From NCEH01 sp002257205 (lineage in GTDB: Bacteria; Pseudomonadota; Alphaproteobacteria; Rhizobiales; Xanthobacteraceae), in NCBI RefSeq assembly GCF_043195105.1, contig NZ_JBAFWO010000001.1: DNA of 64,000 bases; one strand, given 5' to 3'. The notes below the pieces were generated by a model, which was given only the letters and a program-made list of their open reading frames with translations, had not been told where the DNA came from and made no database searches. Shown piece by piece: positions 1 to 7,896 of this stretch (within the stretch, counting starts at the first letter, position 1; every line of letters starts with the position of its first letter). Position numbers and translations under genes: made by a program.

Positions 1-6
1 GCAAAA

Positions 7-22
7 TGTTTCACGTGAAACA
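7..22. other. parS: parS centromere site (ParB binding)
   Basis: The 16-bp sequence TGTTTCACGTGAAACA is a perfect palindrome and is identical to the widely conserved chromosomal parS consensus bound by ParB. It lies about 180 bp upstream of dnaX. Known for the family: ParB loads at parS, slides along DNA and is segregated by ParA, and sites cluster near the replication origin. From this I infer the window lies in the origin-proximal region. No parA, parB or dnaA is seen here. The rest of 23-201 shows nothing I recognise. Confidence 0.9.
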
Positions 23-201
23 ATGGCTTAGCGCGGACGAATAGTGGTTTCCTGGCGCTTCTCCGCACCTTTCCGCCCGACCACACCGCCAATTCGGGCG
101 AAGTTTCACAGCCGAAGTTCGGCCGCATCCCAGGCTGGGGGCGAACCGGCTCGGCGCGCCAAAAATCGCTGCGCCGGCCGCCCGGAATGGTATGAAGAGG
201 C

Positions 202-2028
202 ATGAGCGCGGATCTTCCTGACGAAACCCCCGGCTTCGACCTCGGCGCCCCCTCTGCGCCGACCGCGGCGACGCCCTATCGCGTGCTGGCGCGCAAATAC
301 CGGCCGCAGAATTTCACGGACCTGATCGGCCAGGAGGCCATGGTCCGCACGCTCTCCAACGCCTTCGCCTCCGGCCGTATCGCCCAGGCCTATATCCTCA
401 CCGGCGTGCGCGGGGTGGGCAAGACCACCACCGCCCGCATCCTTGCCCGCGCGCTCAATTACGAGCCCATGGAGGGCGGCGGCGGGCCGAGCCTCGACCT
501 TTCGGTGATGGGCCGGCATTGCCGCGACATCATCGAATCGCGCCATGTGGATGTGATGGAGATGGACGCCGCGTCCAACACCTCCATCAACGACATCCGC
601 GAGATCATCGAGGGCTCGCGCTACCGCCCGGCCATGGCGCGGTACAAGGTCTACATCATCGACGAAGTGCACATGCTCTCCACGGCGGCCTTCAACGGCC
701 TGCTGAAGACGCTGGAGGAGCCGCCGGAGCATGTGAAATTCGTGTTCGCCACCACCGAAATCCGCAAGGTTCCGGTGACGGTGCTGTCGCGCTGCCAGCG
801 ATTCGACCTGCGGCGGGTGGAAGCGGGCGTGCTCGCGGCTCATATCGCCGGCATCTGCGCGAAGGAAAATGTGACGGTGGAGGCGGAGGCGCTGTCCACC
901 ATTGCCCGCGCCGCCGAGGGCTCGGTGCGCGATGCGCTCTCCCTGCTCGACCAGGCGATCGCCCATGGCGGAGGTAGCGTGGGCGCGGAAGAGGTGCGCC
1001 GCCTGCTGGGCCTTGCCGACCGAGCGCGGGTGATCGACCTGTTCGAGGCGCTGATGAAGGGCGATGTGGCGCGCGCCCTCGCCGAATTCCGCGACCAATA
1101 TGACGGTGGCGCCGACGCGGCCGTGATCCTCACCGATCTCGCCGAATTCACCCATCTCGTGACCCGCCTGAAGATCGTGCCCGAAAGCGCGGATGATGCC
1201 GCGCTGGTGGAAGCCGAGCGCATGCGCGGCGTGGAGATGGGGCAGGCCCTCTCCATGCGGGTGCTGTCGCGCACCTGGCAGATGCTTTCGAAGGGCATCA
1301 CCGAGGTGCAGCAGGCGGCCAAGCCCGCCCAGGCGGCCGAAATGGTGCTGGTGCGCCTCGGCTATGCCGCCGATCTGCCCACCCCGGACGAGGCGCTGCG
1401 CCGGCTGAAGGACATGCCAAGCTCGGAAGGCGCCGCGCCCGGGCTCTCCGGCGGCGGCAATGGCGGCAATGGCGGTGGGGGAGGGGGTGGCTCGCGCCTT
1501 GCCCTTGCGCCGCGTGCCGAGCGCATGGCCGAGAATGTGGCGGCACCCGCGCCCGCCCGCGCCGCGTCCCAGCCGCAGGACGGGCCGGTTCTGGCATCGT
1601 TGCAGGATGTGGTGGCGCTGGCGAGCGCCCGGCGCGACCTGCTGCTGAAGCATGCGGTGGAGACCCAGGTGCGGCTCGTGCATCTCGAAGAGGGGCGCAT
1701 CGAGTTCGCTTTGGTGCCGGACGGCAATCCGAATCTGGTCCAGGACCTCTCGCGCAAGCTCACCGAATGGACCGGCCGGCGCTGGCTGGTGTCGCTCACC
1801 TCCCGCGCGCCCGGCGCGCCGACCTTGGCGGAGACCGCCCACGCGGTGCGCCAGGAGCGCGAGGAGGGGATTAGGGCCGATCCACTGGTCTCGGCCGTTC
1901 TGTCGCGGTTTCCCGGCGCGCAGATCGTCGACGTGCGCACCCGCGAGGACATCGCCGAGATCGGCCTCGCGCCGGCGGACGAGGATGCTTATATGGGCGT
2001 GGGTTTCGACGACGAGACCGAGACCTGA
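202..2028 (+). CDS. dnaX: DNA polymerase III subunits gamma/tau
   Basis: Clamp-loader ATPase of the DNA polymerase III holoenzyme, 608 residues. The AAA+ module shows Walker A GVRGVGKT (68-75), Walker B with DEVH (154-157) and the conserved block after it (LLKTLEEPPEHVKF). A glycine-rich linker (about 421-435) separates it from the tau-like C-terminal region. Of the four zinc-binding cysteines of E. coli DnaX only C107 remains; the others are replaced around Y87, L100 and M103. I believe this loss is common in Rhizobiales. The start is the first in-frame ATG, with GAAGAGG very close upstream. ybaB follows 27 bp downstream, as in the usual dnaX-ybaB operon. No frameshift signal for gamma production was identified. 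Confidence 0.96.
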   Translation: MSADLPDETPGFDLGAPSAPTAATPYRVLARKYRPQNFTDLIGQEAMVRTLSNAFASGRIAQAYILTGVRGVGKTTTARILARALNYEPMEGGGGPSLDLSVMGRHCRDIIESRHVDVMEMDAASNTSINDIREIIEGSRYRPAMARYKVYIIDEVHMLSTAAFNGLLKTLEEPPEHVKFVFATTEIRKVPVTVLSRCQRFDLRRVEAGVLAAHIAGICAKENVTVEAEALSTIARAAEGSVRDALSLLDQAIAHGGGSVGAEEVRRLLGLADRARVIDLFEALMKGDVARALAEFRDQYDGGADAAVILTDLAEFTHLVTRLKIVPESADDAALVEAERMRGVEMGQALSMRVLSRTWQMLSKGITEVQQAAKPAQAAEMVLVRLGYAADLPTPDEALRRLKDMPSSEGAAPGLSGGGNGGNGGGGGGGSRLALAPRAERMAENVAAPAPARAASQPQDGPVLASLQDVVALASARRDLLLKHAVETQVRLVHLEEGRIEFALVPDGNPNLVQDLSRKLTEWTGRRWLVSLTSRAPGAPTLAETAHAVRQEREEGIRADPLVSAVLSRFPGAQIVDVRTREDIAEIGLAPADEDAYMGVGFDDETET

Positions 2029-2055
2029 TCCCCGACCCCGGCACGGAGAGACCTG

Positions 2056-2376
2056 ATGCGCGACCTCATGGGCATGATGAAGCAGGCGAAAGAGCTTCAG
2101 GAGCGCATGCAGCAGATGCAGCAGGAGATGGAGAGCACCGAGGTGGAGGGTGCCTCCGGCGGTGGCCTCGTCACCGTGCGCATGACGGTGAAGGGCGACA
2201 CCAAGGCGGTGCGCATCGATCCGAGCCTGCTCAAGGCCGATGAAGGCGAGATCCTGGAGGATCTCATGGTCGCCGCCCTCGCCGACGCCCGCCACAAGGC
2301 GGAAAAGATCATGCAGGAAAAGATGAAGTCCATGACCGGCGGCCTCGCTTTGCCGCCGGGCCTGAACCTGTTCTGA
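2056..2376 (+). CDS. ybaB: YbaB/EbfC nucleoid-associated protein
   Basis: Small DNA-binding protein of the YbaB/EbfC family, 106 residues, the usual length. The N-terminal third is a methionine- and glutamine-rich helix (MKQAKELQERMQQMQQEM) that forms the dimerising coiled part, followed by the conserved core GGGLVTVRMTVKGDTKAVRIDPSLL. GGAGA stands 7 bases before the ATG. It follows dnaX closely and is probably co-transcribed. In many bacteria recR comes next; here the next genes lie on the opposite strand, so the familiar dnaX-ybaB-recR order is broken. Family members bind DNA as tweezers-like dimers and may help repair or nucleoid organisation. Confidence 0.93.
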   Translation: MRDLMGMMKQAKELQERMQQMQQEMESTEVEGASGGGLVTVRMTVKGDTKAVRIDPSLLKADEGEILEDLMVAALADARHKAEKIMQEKMKSMTGGLALPPGLNLF

Positions 2377-2399
2377 GCGCCGCGCGCCGCCGGAAGCGA

Positions 2400-2837
2400 T
2401 TACAGCGGGTGCTCCGGCGGTGCGCGCCAGAATGCGGCGGCACCCGGCGGAAGGGTGTCCAGCACGGCGGTGAAGGCGGCGGGGTCGGTTGCGCGGCGCA
2501 GCGCGGCGGCAACGTCGGCGATGCAGGTCTCGGGCGCGAAATTATGGTGCGGGCGCAGGCCCTGGGCCTCGCGCGTCAGGCTGGCGCGGTCGGTAAAGGG
2601 CAGGGGTGCCCGCGACAGATCCCAGTCGGACACGAAGATCGCCCGCAGCACCGGCGGCAGCACCTGGGCGAAGCGGATCGCTTCAGCGGGGGTGAGGCGC
2701 GCGCGGAACGTGCGCAGCACCCCTTCCACCATGGTGTAGGTCTGGTTGCGCGTCGCCAGGCCGGAGGTGTCGCGGGCATCGGCGAGGAAGCGCTCGAAAT
2801 CCTCGGTGGCGTGCTGGATGGCCATCGGGATGGGCAT
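2400..2837 (-). CDS. DUF2267 domain protein
   Basis: About 145 residues matching the DUF2267 pattern: an N-terminal FxxFLxxA helix, the segment SGLATRNQTYTMVEGVLRTFRARL, then AEAIRFAQVLPPVLRAIFVSDWD, which corresponds to the family's QLPxLxRGxYxxGW block. The function of DUF2267 is not known. The ATG at 2837 has a GGGCGGGG stretch upstream; a second ATG 12 bases later is also possible. It lies 13 bases after the cNMP-binding gene and is probably the last gene of the cenR operon. Its stop lies 23 bases beyond the ybaB stop, so the two operons converge. Confidence 0.8.
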   Translation of the reverse strand: MPIPMAIQHATEDFERFLADARDTSGLATRNQTYTMVEGVLRTFRARLTPAEAIRFAQVLPPVLRAIFVSDWDLSRAPLPFTDRASLTREAQGLRPHHNFAPETCIADVAAALRRATDPAAFTAVLDTLPPGAAAFWRAPPEHPL

Positions 2838-2850
2838 GCGGCCCCGCCCG

Positions 2851-3336
2851 TCAGCGCCGCCGCACCGGGGGGCGGAACGGCGGCTCCAGCTTTTCCCGGC
2901 GCAGGGTGTCGAGCGCGCCCAGGGTCGCCTCCAGCCGGCCGGCGAACACGGCGCGCAATTGCACGGCGGCTTCCGGGAAGCCCTCGAGCACCCGCAGGAA
3001 GGTGGCGCGGGGAATGCGCAGCAGCGTCGAGGCCTCCAGCGCCCGCGCCGTGGCGGGGCGGGGCAAAGCGATGAGAAGGGCGCTCTCGCCCACCAGCGCG
3101 CCGGCCAGCACCTCGCACAGGACACGGGGGCGCGCGGCCTTCTCCTCCACCATCTCCAGCCGCCCGGAGGTCAGCACATAGCCGGCATCCGCGAGGTCGC
3201 CTTCCCGGAACAGGATGTCGCCGGTCGCTAGGCGCAGCTGGTCGGCGCTGATGGCGAGCGTGCGCAGGGCATCCGGCGTGAGCATGTCGAACGTGGGGAC
3301 GTCCTGCAGCAGGGCGACGTCCTGTTCGAGGCTCAC
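2851..3336 (-). CDS. Stand-alone cyclic-nucleotide-binding-domain protein
   Basis: 161 residues with one cNMP-binding (Crp-like) beta-roll: GDILFREGDLADAGYVLTSGRLEMVEE, then the phosphate-binding-cassette region reading ALVGESALLIALPRPATARALEAS, which resembles the GE...RxAT motif of cAMP-binding folds. There is no C-terminal helix-turn-helix, so it is not a Crp/Fnr transcription factor. The C-terminal helical tail is basic. GTG start chosen for AGGGGA six bases upstream; the alternative ATG at 3359 opens only an 8-codon frame. It sits 25 bases after the cenR stop, so it probably belongs to a signalling operon. Ligand and partner are unknown. Confidence 0.82.
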   Translation of the reverse strand: MSLEQDVALLQDVPTFDMLTPDALRTLAISADQLRLATGDILFREGDLADAGYVLTSGRLEMVEEKAARPRVLCEVLAGALVGESALLIALPRPATARALEASTLLRIPRATFLRVLEGFPEAAVQLRAVFAGRLEATLGALDTLRREKLEPPFRPPVRRR

Positions 3337-3361
3337 GGGCGGTCCCCTGCGTCGGTCATGC

Positions 3362-4048
3362 TCAGGGCACCAGCTTGTAGCCGCCGGCTTGCGTCGCCAG
3401 CAGGGTGGGGGCGGAGGGATCGGGCTCGATCTTCTGCCGCAGGCGGTAGATGTGGGTTTCCAGCGTGTGGGTGGTGACGCCGGAATTATAGCCCCACACT
3501 TCCTGCAACAGGGTCTCGCGCGCCACCGGCGATTTTCCGGCGCGATAGAGATAGCGCAGGATCGCGGTTTCCTTCTCCGTCAGGCGGATCTTGGAGCCGC
3601 GATCGGTCACCAGCATCTTCGCGCCGGGGCGGAAGCTGTAGGGGCCGATGGCGAACACCGCGTCCTCGCTCGCCTCGTGGCTGCGCATCTGGGCGCGCAG
3701 GCGGGCCAGCAGCACCGCGAAGCGGAACGGCTTGGCGATATAGTCGTTGGCGCCGGCTTCCAGCCCGAGAATGGTGTCGCTGTCCGTATCATGCCCGGTG
3801 AGCATGATGACCGGCGCCTTGAACCCATTCTTGCGCATTTGTCGCACGGCGTCGCGCCCGTCCATGTCGGGCAGGCCCACGTCCATGATGACGAGATCGA
3901 TAGCGCCGTTCCGGGCCGCCTCAATGGCGCCCTGGGCGGTTTCCGCCGGCACGGGTTCGAACTCGTCCTGAAGCGCGAGCTGCTCGATCAGGGCTTCGCG
4001 CAGCTCCGGGTCGTCCTCGACCACCAGGATTTTCCACGCATTGGCCAT
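3362..4048 (-). CDS. cenR: OmpR-family response regulator, CenR-like
   Basis: Two-domain response regulator of 228 residues: receiver with acidic pocket E11-D12-D13, phospho-acceptor D56 (VIMDVGLPDMDG) and the conserved KPF lysine, then an OmpR/PhoB winged helix (LTEKETAILRYLYRAG ... GYNSGVTTHTLETHIYRLRQKIE). The near-invariant winged-helix text recalls the alphaproteobacterial CenR cell-envelope regulator, so the symbol is given by similarity. ATG at 4048 is chosen because GGAGG stands five bases upstream; the preceding TTG is poorer. No histidine kinase (CenK) is adjacent. The two following genes are probably co-transcribed. Confidence 0.87.
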   Translation of the reverse strand: MANAWKILVVEDDPELREALIEQLALQDEFEPVPAETAQGAIEAARNGAIDLVIMDVGLPDMDGRDAVRQMRKNGFKAPVIMLTGHDTDSDTILGLEAGANDYIAKPFRFAVLLARLRAQMRSHEASEDAVFAIGPYSFRPGAKMLVTDRGSKIRLTEKETAILRYLYRAGKSPVARETLLQEVWGYNSGVTTHTLETHIYRLRQKIEPDPSAPTLLATQAGGYKLVP

Positions 4049-4165
4049 CAAAACCTCCGTTACCCTTGCGGGAACGCGAATCGCGCAAGTACATCATGCT
4101 GCGGCGATCCTGCAAATTTGCCCGCGAAAGAATGTTGAAAACTGGTACCTAGGTGGGGTGTATTC

Positions 4166-4699
4166 GTGCAAGTTCCTGTGGGGATCGGGAAAATAACCGT
4201 CCGTCACCTGCCCGGCGCCCCGCATCGGGGCCTCCTGCAGATGGCCGGCCGGGCGATTCCCGTGGCCTTGGGACGCGGGGGAATCGGCTTCGACAAGCGC
4301 GAGGGCGACGGGCGAACCCCGGCGGGCCGCTGGCGCATCGAGCGTGCGCTCTATCGCCCGGACCGTGGGCCACGCCCCGTCACCCGCCTGCCTGCCAAGC
4401 CCATCGCCGCAACCGATGGCTGGTGTGACGATCCGCAGGACCGCCGTTACAATCGCCCAGTGCACCTCCCGATTCCCGTATCGCACGAACGCATGGCGCG
4501 CGCGGATGCGCTCTATGACCTTGTGCTGGTGCTCGACCACAATACACGTCCGCGTGTGAAGGGGCGGGGATCGGCGGTTTTTATCCATGCGGCGCGCCCC
4601 GGCTTCGCGCCCACCGAGGGCTGCATCGCCCTTACGCCGCGCGAGCTGCGCCGGCTCGCCGCGCGGCTGAAGCCCGGCGCGCGGCTGATCGTGCGGTAA
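4166..4699 (+). CDS. YkuD-family L,D-transpeptidase-like protein
   Basis: 177-residue protein with the YkuD catalytic signature: a histidine in SAVFIHAARPG and the nucleophile cysteine in PTEGCIALTPREL. Other family marks are DGRTPAGRW and the RRYNRPVHLP segment. Canonical enzymes cross-link peptidoglycan through meso-diaminopimelate; this one has no visible signal peptide or membrane helix, so its location and substrate are uncertain. The start is a GTG with only a weak GGTGGGG upstream, and the true start could be slightly different. It is divergent from cenR, an envelope regulator, with about 115 bp between them. Confidence 0.85.
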   Translation: MQVPVGIGKITVRHLPGAPHRGLLQMAGRAIPVALGRGGIGFDKREGDGRTPAGRWRIERALYRPDRGPRPVTRLPAKPIAATDGWCDDPQDRRYNRPVHLPIPVSHERMARADALYDLVLVLDHNTRPRVKGRGSAVFIHAARPGFAPTEGCIALTPRELRRLAARLKPGARLIVR

Positions 4700-4724
4700 A
4701 TAAATACGCAGGAAAGACGCATCC

Positions 4725-5351
4725 ATGCTCCAGGACGTTCCGCCCCCCGAGGGCGTCGCCGACCGTTCGGCGATCGAGGCGGCGTTGCGCGCGCCCGGCG
4801 CGCCGGTGCGCTTTGCCGGCTGGATTTTCGCCGGCGCGGACTTGCGCGGGCTGGATTTCGGCGGGTGCGAATTCGTCCGCTGCCGGGCCGGGCGCGCCGA
4901 TTTCTCCGCCGCCGACCTCACCGAAGCGCGGTTTTCCGGCTGCGATCTCAATAATGCGCTCTGCCGGGGCACCATTTTGTCGGCGACCACGTTCGCCGAT
5001 TGCAAGATGACTGGGGTGCAGATCCATGGCGCGCGCACGCTCGGCCTCGCGTTCGAGCGCTGCCTTCTGGTGAGCGCGGCGCTGCACGGCCTGTCGTTCC
5101 GGCGCGCCCGGCTCGACCAATTGGATTTCGCGGGCGCCGACCTCACCGAGGCGGATTTTCGCGAGGCGATCTTCCAGGGCTGCAATCTGCGCGACGCGAA
5201 CGTGACCGACGCGCGCTTCGAGGGGGCGGACCTGCGCGGCGCCGATCTCGGCGCCCTGCGACTTGGCGACGCGACACGCTTCAAGGGCGCGATCATCTCC
5301 CGCCAGCAGGCGGCGGCGCTGCTGAGCGGGCTCGGGCTGAAGGTCGCCTGA
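4725..5351 (+). CDS. Pentapeptide-repeat protein
   Basis: 208 residues built mostly of A(D/N)Lxx pentapeptide repeats, for example AGADLRGLDF, SAADLTEARF, AGADLTEADF and EGADLRGADL, which predict a right-handed quadrilateral beta-helix. There are two repeat runs with a less regular middle. The N-terminus (about 30 residues) is non-repetitive. AGGAAAG precedes the ATG by nine bases. Some family members mimic DNA and protect gyrase, others have unknown roles; nothing here decides. It follows the YkuD gene by 25 bp and may share its transcript. Confidence 0.85.
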   Translation: MLQDVPPPEGVADRSAIEAALRAPGAPVRFAGWIFAGADLRGLDFGGCEFVRCRAGRADFSAADLTEARFSGCDLNNALCRGTILSATTFADCKMTGVQIHGARTLGLAFERCLLVSAALHGLSFRRARLDQLDFAGADLTEADFREAIFQGCNLRDANVTDARFEGADLRGADLGALRLGDATRFKGAIISRQQAAALLSGLGLKVA

Positions 5352-5490
5352 GGCGGCAGCGCAGCCGTGCGCGGGCCGAAGCGTCCGGGGCGCGCGGGCG
5401 GGGTTGCGCGCGGGATTGCGAGGGGTTGCACGGGTTGCGGCCCATGGGTTGCACTGCTTTTGTTTGAAGACATTCCAGTGTTATGACAAA

Positions 5491-5520
5491 CGACCGCGGG
5501 CGGCCTCGCGCCCGCGGTCG
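5491..5520. other. Perfect 12-bp-stem hairpin upstream of lutA
   Basis: CGACCGCGGGCG and its exact complement flank a 6-base loop. There is no following T-run, so it is not a classical rho-independent terminator. It lies between the pentapeptide gene stop and lutA. Just upstream, TTGTTT at 5459 and TATGAC at 5481 are separated by 16 bases and could be a weak sigma70-type promoter, which would put the hairpin in the lutA leader. Confidence 0.6.
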
Positions 5521-5602
5521 AAGCAAGGTTCGGTCCCATCCTTGGTCCCCTCATGCGTGACGTCCACGCCGGCTTCGGCGGAAGCGGCGCGCGCCACCTG
5601 GA

Positions 5603-6439
5603 ATGATCTCAGGGCAAATGTCTGCATCCCCTCACACGCGCCCCGTCTCGGTCGGACTGTTCGCCACCTGCCTGGTCGATACCATCCGCCCCTCGGTGGG
5701 GTTTGCCGCCGCGCAGCTGATCGAGGAGGCCGGATGCGAGGTGAGCGTTCCGCGCCAGACCTGCTGTGGGCAGCCGGCGTTCAATTCCGGCGACCGCGTC
5801 ACCACCCGCGCTTTGGCCGAGCAGATGATCGCCGCGTTCGAGACCTTCGATTATGTGGTGGTGCCCTCCGGCTCCTGCGCCGGCATGATCAAGACCCATT
5901 ATCCCGAGCTGTTCGCCGGCGAGCCGGACTGGATGCCCCGCGTCGCGCGCTTCTGCGACAAGGTTTACGAGCTGGTCTCGTTCCTAGTCGACGTGCGCGG
6001 CATGACACGCGTTTCCGCCGCCTATGACGGCACGGTCACCTATCACGACAGCTGCGCGGGCCTGCGGGAGCTGGGCATACAGGCGCAGCCGCGCACGCTG
6101 CTCGCCTCGGTGGAGGGGCTGGAGCTGGCCGAAATGGCCGACAGCGACGTGTGCTGCGGCTTCGGCGGCACCTTTTGCGTGAAATATCCCGACGTTTCCA
6201 ATGCGATCGTCGAGAAGAAAGCCGCCAACATCGTCGCCAGCCATGCCGATACTTTGCTGGCGGGGGATCTCGGCTGCCTCATGAACATGGCCGGCAAGCT
6301 CCAGCGCATGGGCCGCGACATCAAGGTGCGTCATGTGGCGGAAGTTCTGGCCGGGCAGGGCGGCGATCCCGCCATCGGCGAGCCGGTACACACGAACGCC
6401 GCGCTGAAGAACGCAGGCCCGCGAGGGGCGCAAGCATGA
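5603..6439 (+). CDS. lutA: Lactate utilization protein LutA (LldE)
   Basis: Cysteine-rich CCG-domain subunit of the LutABC L-lactate oxidation complex, 278 residues. It has two CCG-type motifs: TCCGQPAFNSGD near the N-terminus and DVCCGFGGTFCVKYPDVS near the C-terminus, plus HDSCAGLRELG and the GDLGCLMNMAGKL segment, which typically bind non-cubane iron-sulfur clusters. The complex is cytoplasmic and passes electrons from lactate towards the respiratory chain. ATG 5603 is the longest start; ATG 5618 (behind AGGG) fits the family's short N-terminus better. The stop overlaps the lutB start by four bases (ATGA). No GntR-type LutR regulator is adjacent. Confidence 0.92.
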   Translation: MISGQMSASPHTRPVSVGLFATCLVDTIRPSVGFAAAQLIEEAGCEVSVPRQTCCGQPAFNSGDRVTTRALAEQMIAAFETFDYVVVPSGSCAGMIKTHYPELFAGEPDWMPRVARFCDKVYELVSFLVDVRGMTRVSAAYDGTVTYHDSCAGLRELGIQAQPRTLLASVEGLELAEMADSDVCCGFGGTFCVKYPDVSNAIVEKKAANIVASHADTLLAGDLGCLMNMAGKLQRMGRDIKVRHVAEVLAGQGGDPAIGEPVHTNAALKNAGPRGAQA

Positions 6440-7896
6440 GCGTCCAGATCACTTCGCCCCAGTTCAAGGCCAACGCCCGCGCGGCGCTCGCCGACGCGCC
6501 GTTGCAGCAGGCGCTCTCCAAGGTCGGGCTGAGCTTCATCGGCCGGCGCTCCGCCGCCGCCGCCAAGCTGCCGGAATTCGAAGCGCTGCGCGACAGCGCG
6601 CGCGACATCAAGAACCACACGCTGGCCCATCTCGATTTGTATCTGGAGCGCTACGAGCAGCAGGTGATCGCCGCCGGCGGGCATGTGCATTTCGCCGTGG
6701 ATGCCGCCGAGGCGCGGGACATCGTGACCCGCATCTGCCGCGAGGCGGGAGCGAGGACGGTCACCAAGGGCAAGACCATGATCGCCGAGGAGATCGGCCT
6801 GAACGATCATCTGGGGGCGGCGGGCATCCAGCCGGTGGAAACCGACCTCGGGGAATATCTGATCCAGATCCGCGGCGAGGCGCCCTCGCACATCATCGCC
6901 CCGGCGATCCACCTCAACAAGGAGCAGGTGGAGGAGGATTTCCGCCGGGTCCACGCTCACCTGCCGCCCGAGCGCAATCTCTCCGAGCCCACTTCGCTCC
7001 TCGCCGAGGCGCGCGGCGAACTGCGGGCGAAATTCCTGGCGGCGGATGTCGGCATCACCGGCGCCAATTTCCTGGTGGCGGAGACCGGCACCTCGATCAT
7101 CGTCACCAATGAGGGCAATGGCGACCTCACCCAGACCCTGCCGAAGGTGCATGTCGTGCTGGCCTCGCTGGAAAAGCTGGTGCCGACGCTGGAGGATGTG
7201 AGCCAGCTGCTGCGGGTGCTCGCGCGCTCGGCCACCGGGCAGGACATGAGCGTCTACACCACCTTCTCCACCGGTCCGCGACGGCCCGGCGATGTGGACG
7301 GGCCGCAGGCCTATCACGTCGTGATCCTCGACAACGGCCGCTCGGGCATGCTGGCGGGCCAGTTTCGCGAGATGCTGCGCTGCATCCGCTGCGGCGCCTG
7401 CATGAATCATTGCCCGGTCTATCAGGCCGTCGGCGGTCATGCGTATGGCTGGGTGTATCCCGGCCCCATGGGCGCGGTGCTGACCCCCGCGCTCATCGGC
7501 ATCGAGAAGGCCGCGAACCTGCCCAATGCCTCCACTTTCTGCGGCCGGTGCGAGGCCGTGTGCCCGGTGCGCATTCCCCTGCCGAAGCTGATGCGCCATT
7601 GGCGCGAGAAGGAATTCGAGCGCCACCTGACCCCGGCGCCGCAGCGTTATGGCCTCGCCTTCTGGGCCTTCTTCGCCCGGCGCGGCTGGCTCTATCGTCC
7701 GGCAACCCGGCTCGCCATGTGGGGGCTCTCGCGGCTCGGCAGGGCCAAGGGGCGCTTCGCCGCCCTGCCGCTCGCCGGCGGCTGGACCAAGCATCGCGAT
7801 TTTCCCACCCCCCAGGGCGATACGTTCCAAGCCCAATGGCAGGCGCGCCGCCAGTCACAGTTACAGGCACAGGCGCAACGCGGAGGCGGCCGCTGA
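6436..7896 (+). CDS. lutB: Lactate utilization iron-sulfur protein LutB (LldF)
   Basis: 486-residue iron-sulfur subunit of LutABC. The N-terminal LUD-type domain contains GKTMIAEEIGLNDHL and ITGANFLVAETGT. A ferredoxin-like region holds two cysteine clusters: CIRCGACMNHCPVY from residue 316 and FCGRCEAVCPVRIPLPKLM from residue 368, enough for two 4Fe-4S clusters. The start is the ATG that overlaps the lutA stop, which indicates translational coupling. Upstream in-frame sequence is non-coding in this frame because lutA occupies it. The lutB stop overlaps the lutC ATG by one base. Confidence 0.95.
   Translation: MSVQITSPQFKANARAALADAPLQQALSKVGLSFIGRRSAAAAKLPEFEALRDSARDIKNHTLAHLDLYLERYEQQVIAAGGHVHFAVDAAEARDIVTRICREAGARTVTKGKTMIAEEIGLNDHLGAAGIQPVETDLGEYLIQIRGEAPSHIIAPAIHLNKEQVEEDFRRVHAHLPPERNLSEPTSLLAEARGELRAKFLAADVGITGANFLVAETGTSIIVTNEGNGDLTQTLPKVHVVLASLEKLVPTLEDVSQLLRVLARSATGQDMSVYTTFSTGPRRPGDVDGPQAYHVVILDNGRSGMLAGQFREMLRCIRCGACMNHCPVYQAVGGHAYGWVYPGPMGAVLTPALIGIEKAANLPNASTFCGRCEAVCPVRIPLPKLMRHWREKEFERHLTPAPQRYGLAFWAFFARRGWLYRPATRLAMWGLSRLGRAKGRFAALPLAGGWTKHRDFPTPQGDTFQAQWQARRQSQLQAQAQRGGGR

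Noticed and set aside
106..2295. Long minus-strand frame of over 700 codons opposite dnaX
   Set aside because: It is His/Arg/Gly-rich and lacks any domain; such antisense frames arise in GC-rich genes, and dnaX on the plus strand is certain. The same applies to frames opposite the LpoA-like gene, the AsmA gene, and at 45570-49028.
4094..5554. Minus-strand frame of 486 codons opposite the YkuD and pentapeptide genes
   Set aside because: Low-complexity text, no ribosome-binding site, and two recognisable families on the other strand.
6151..6435. N-terminal extension of lutB
   Set aside because: The frame is open but overlaps lutA completely; the ATG at the lutA stop gives the normal LutB length.
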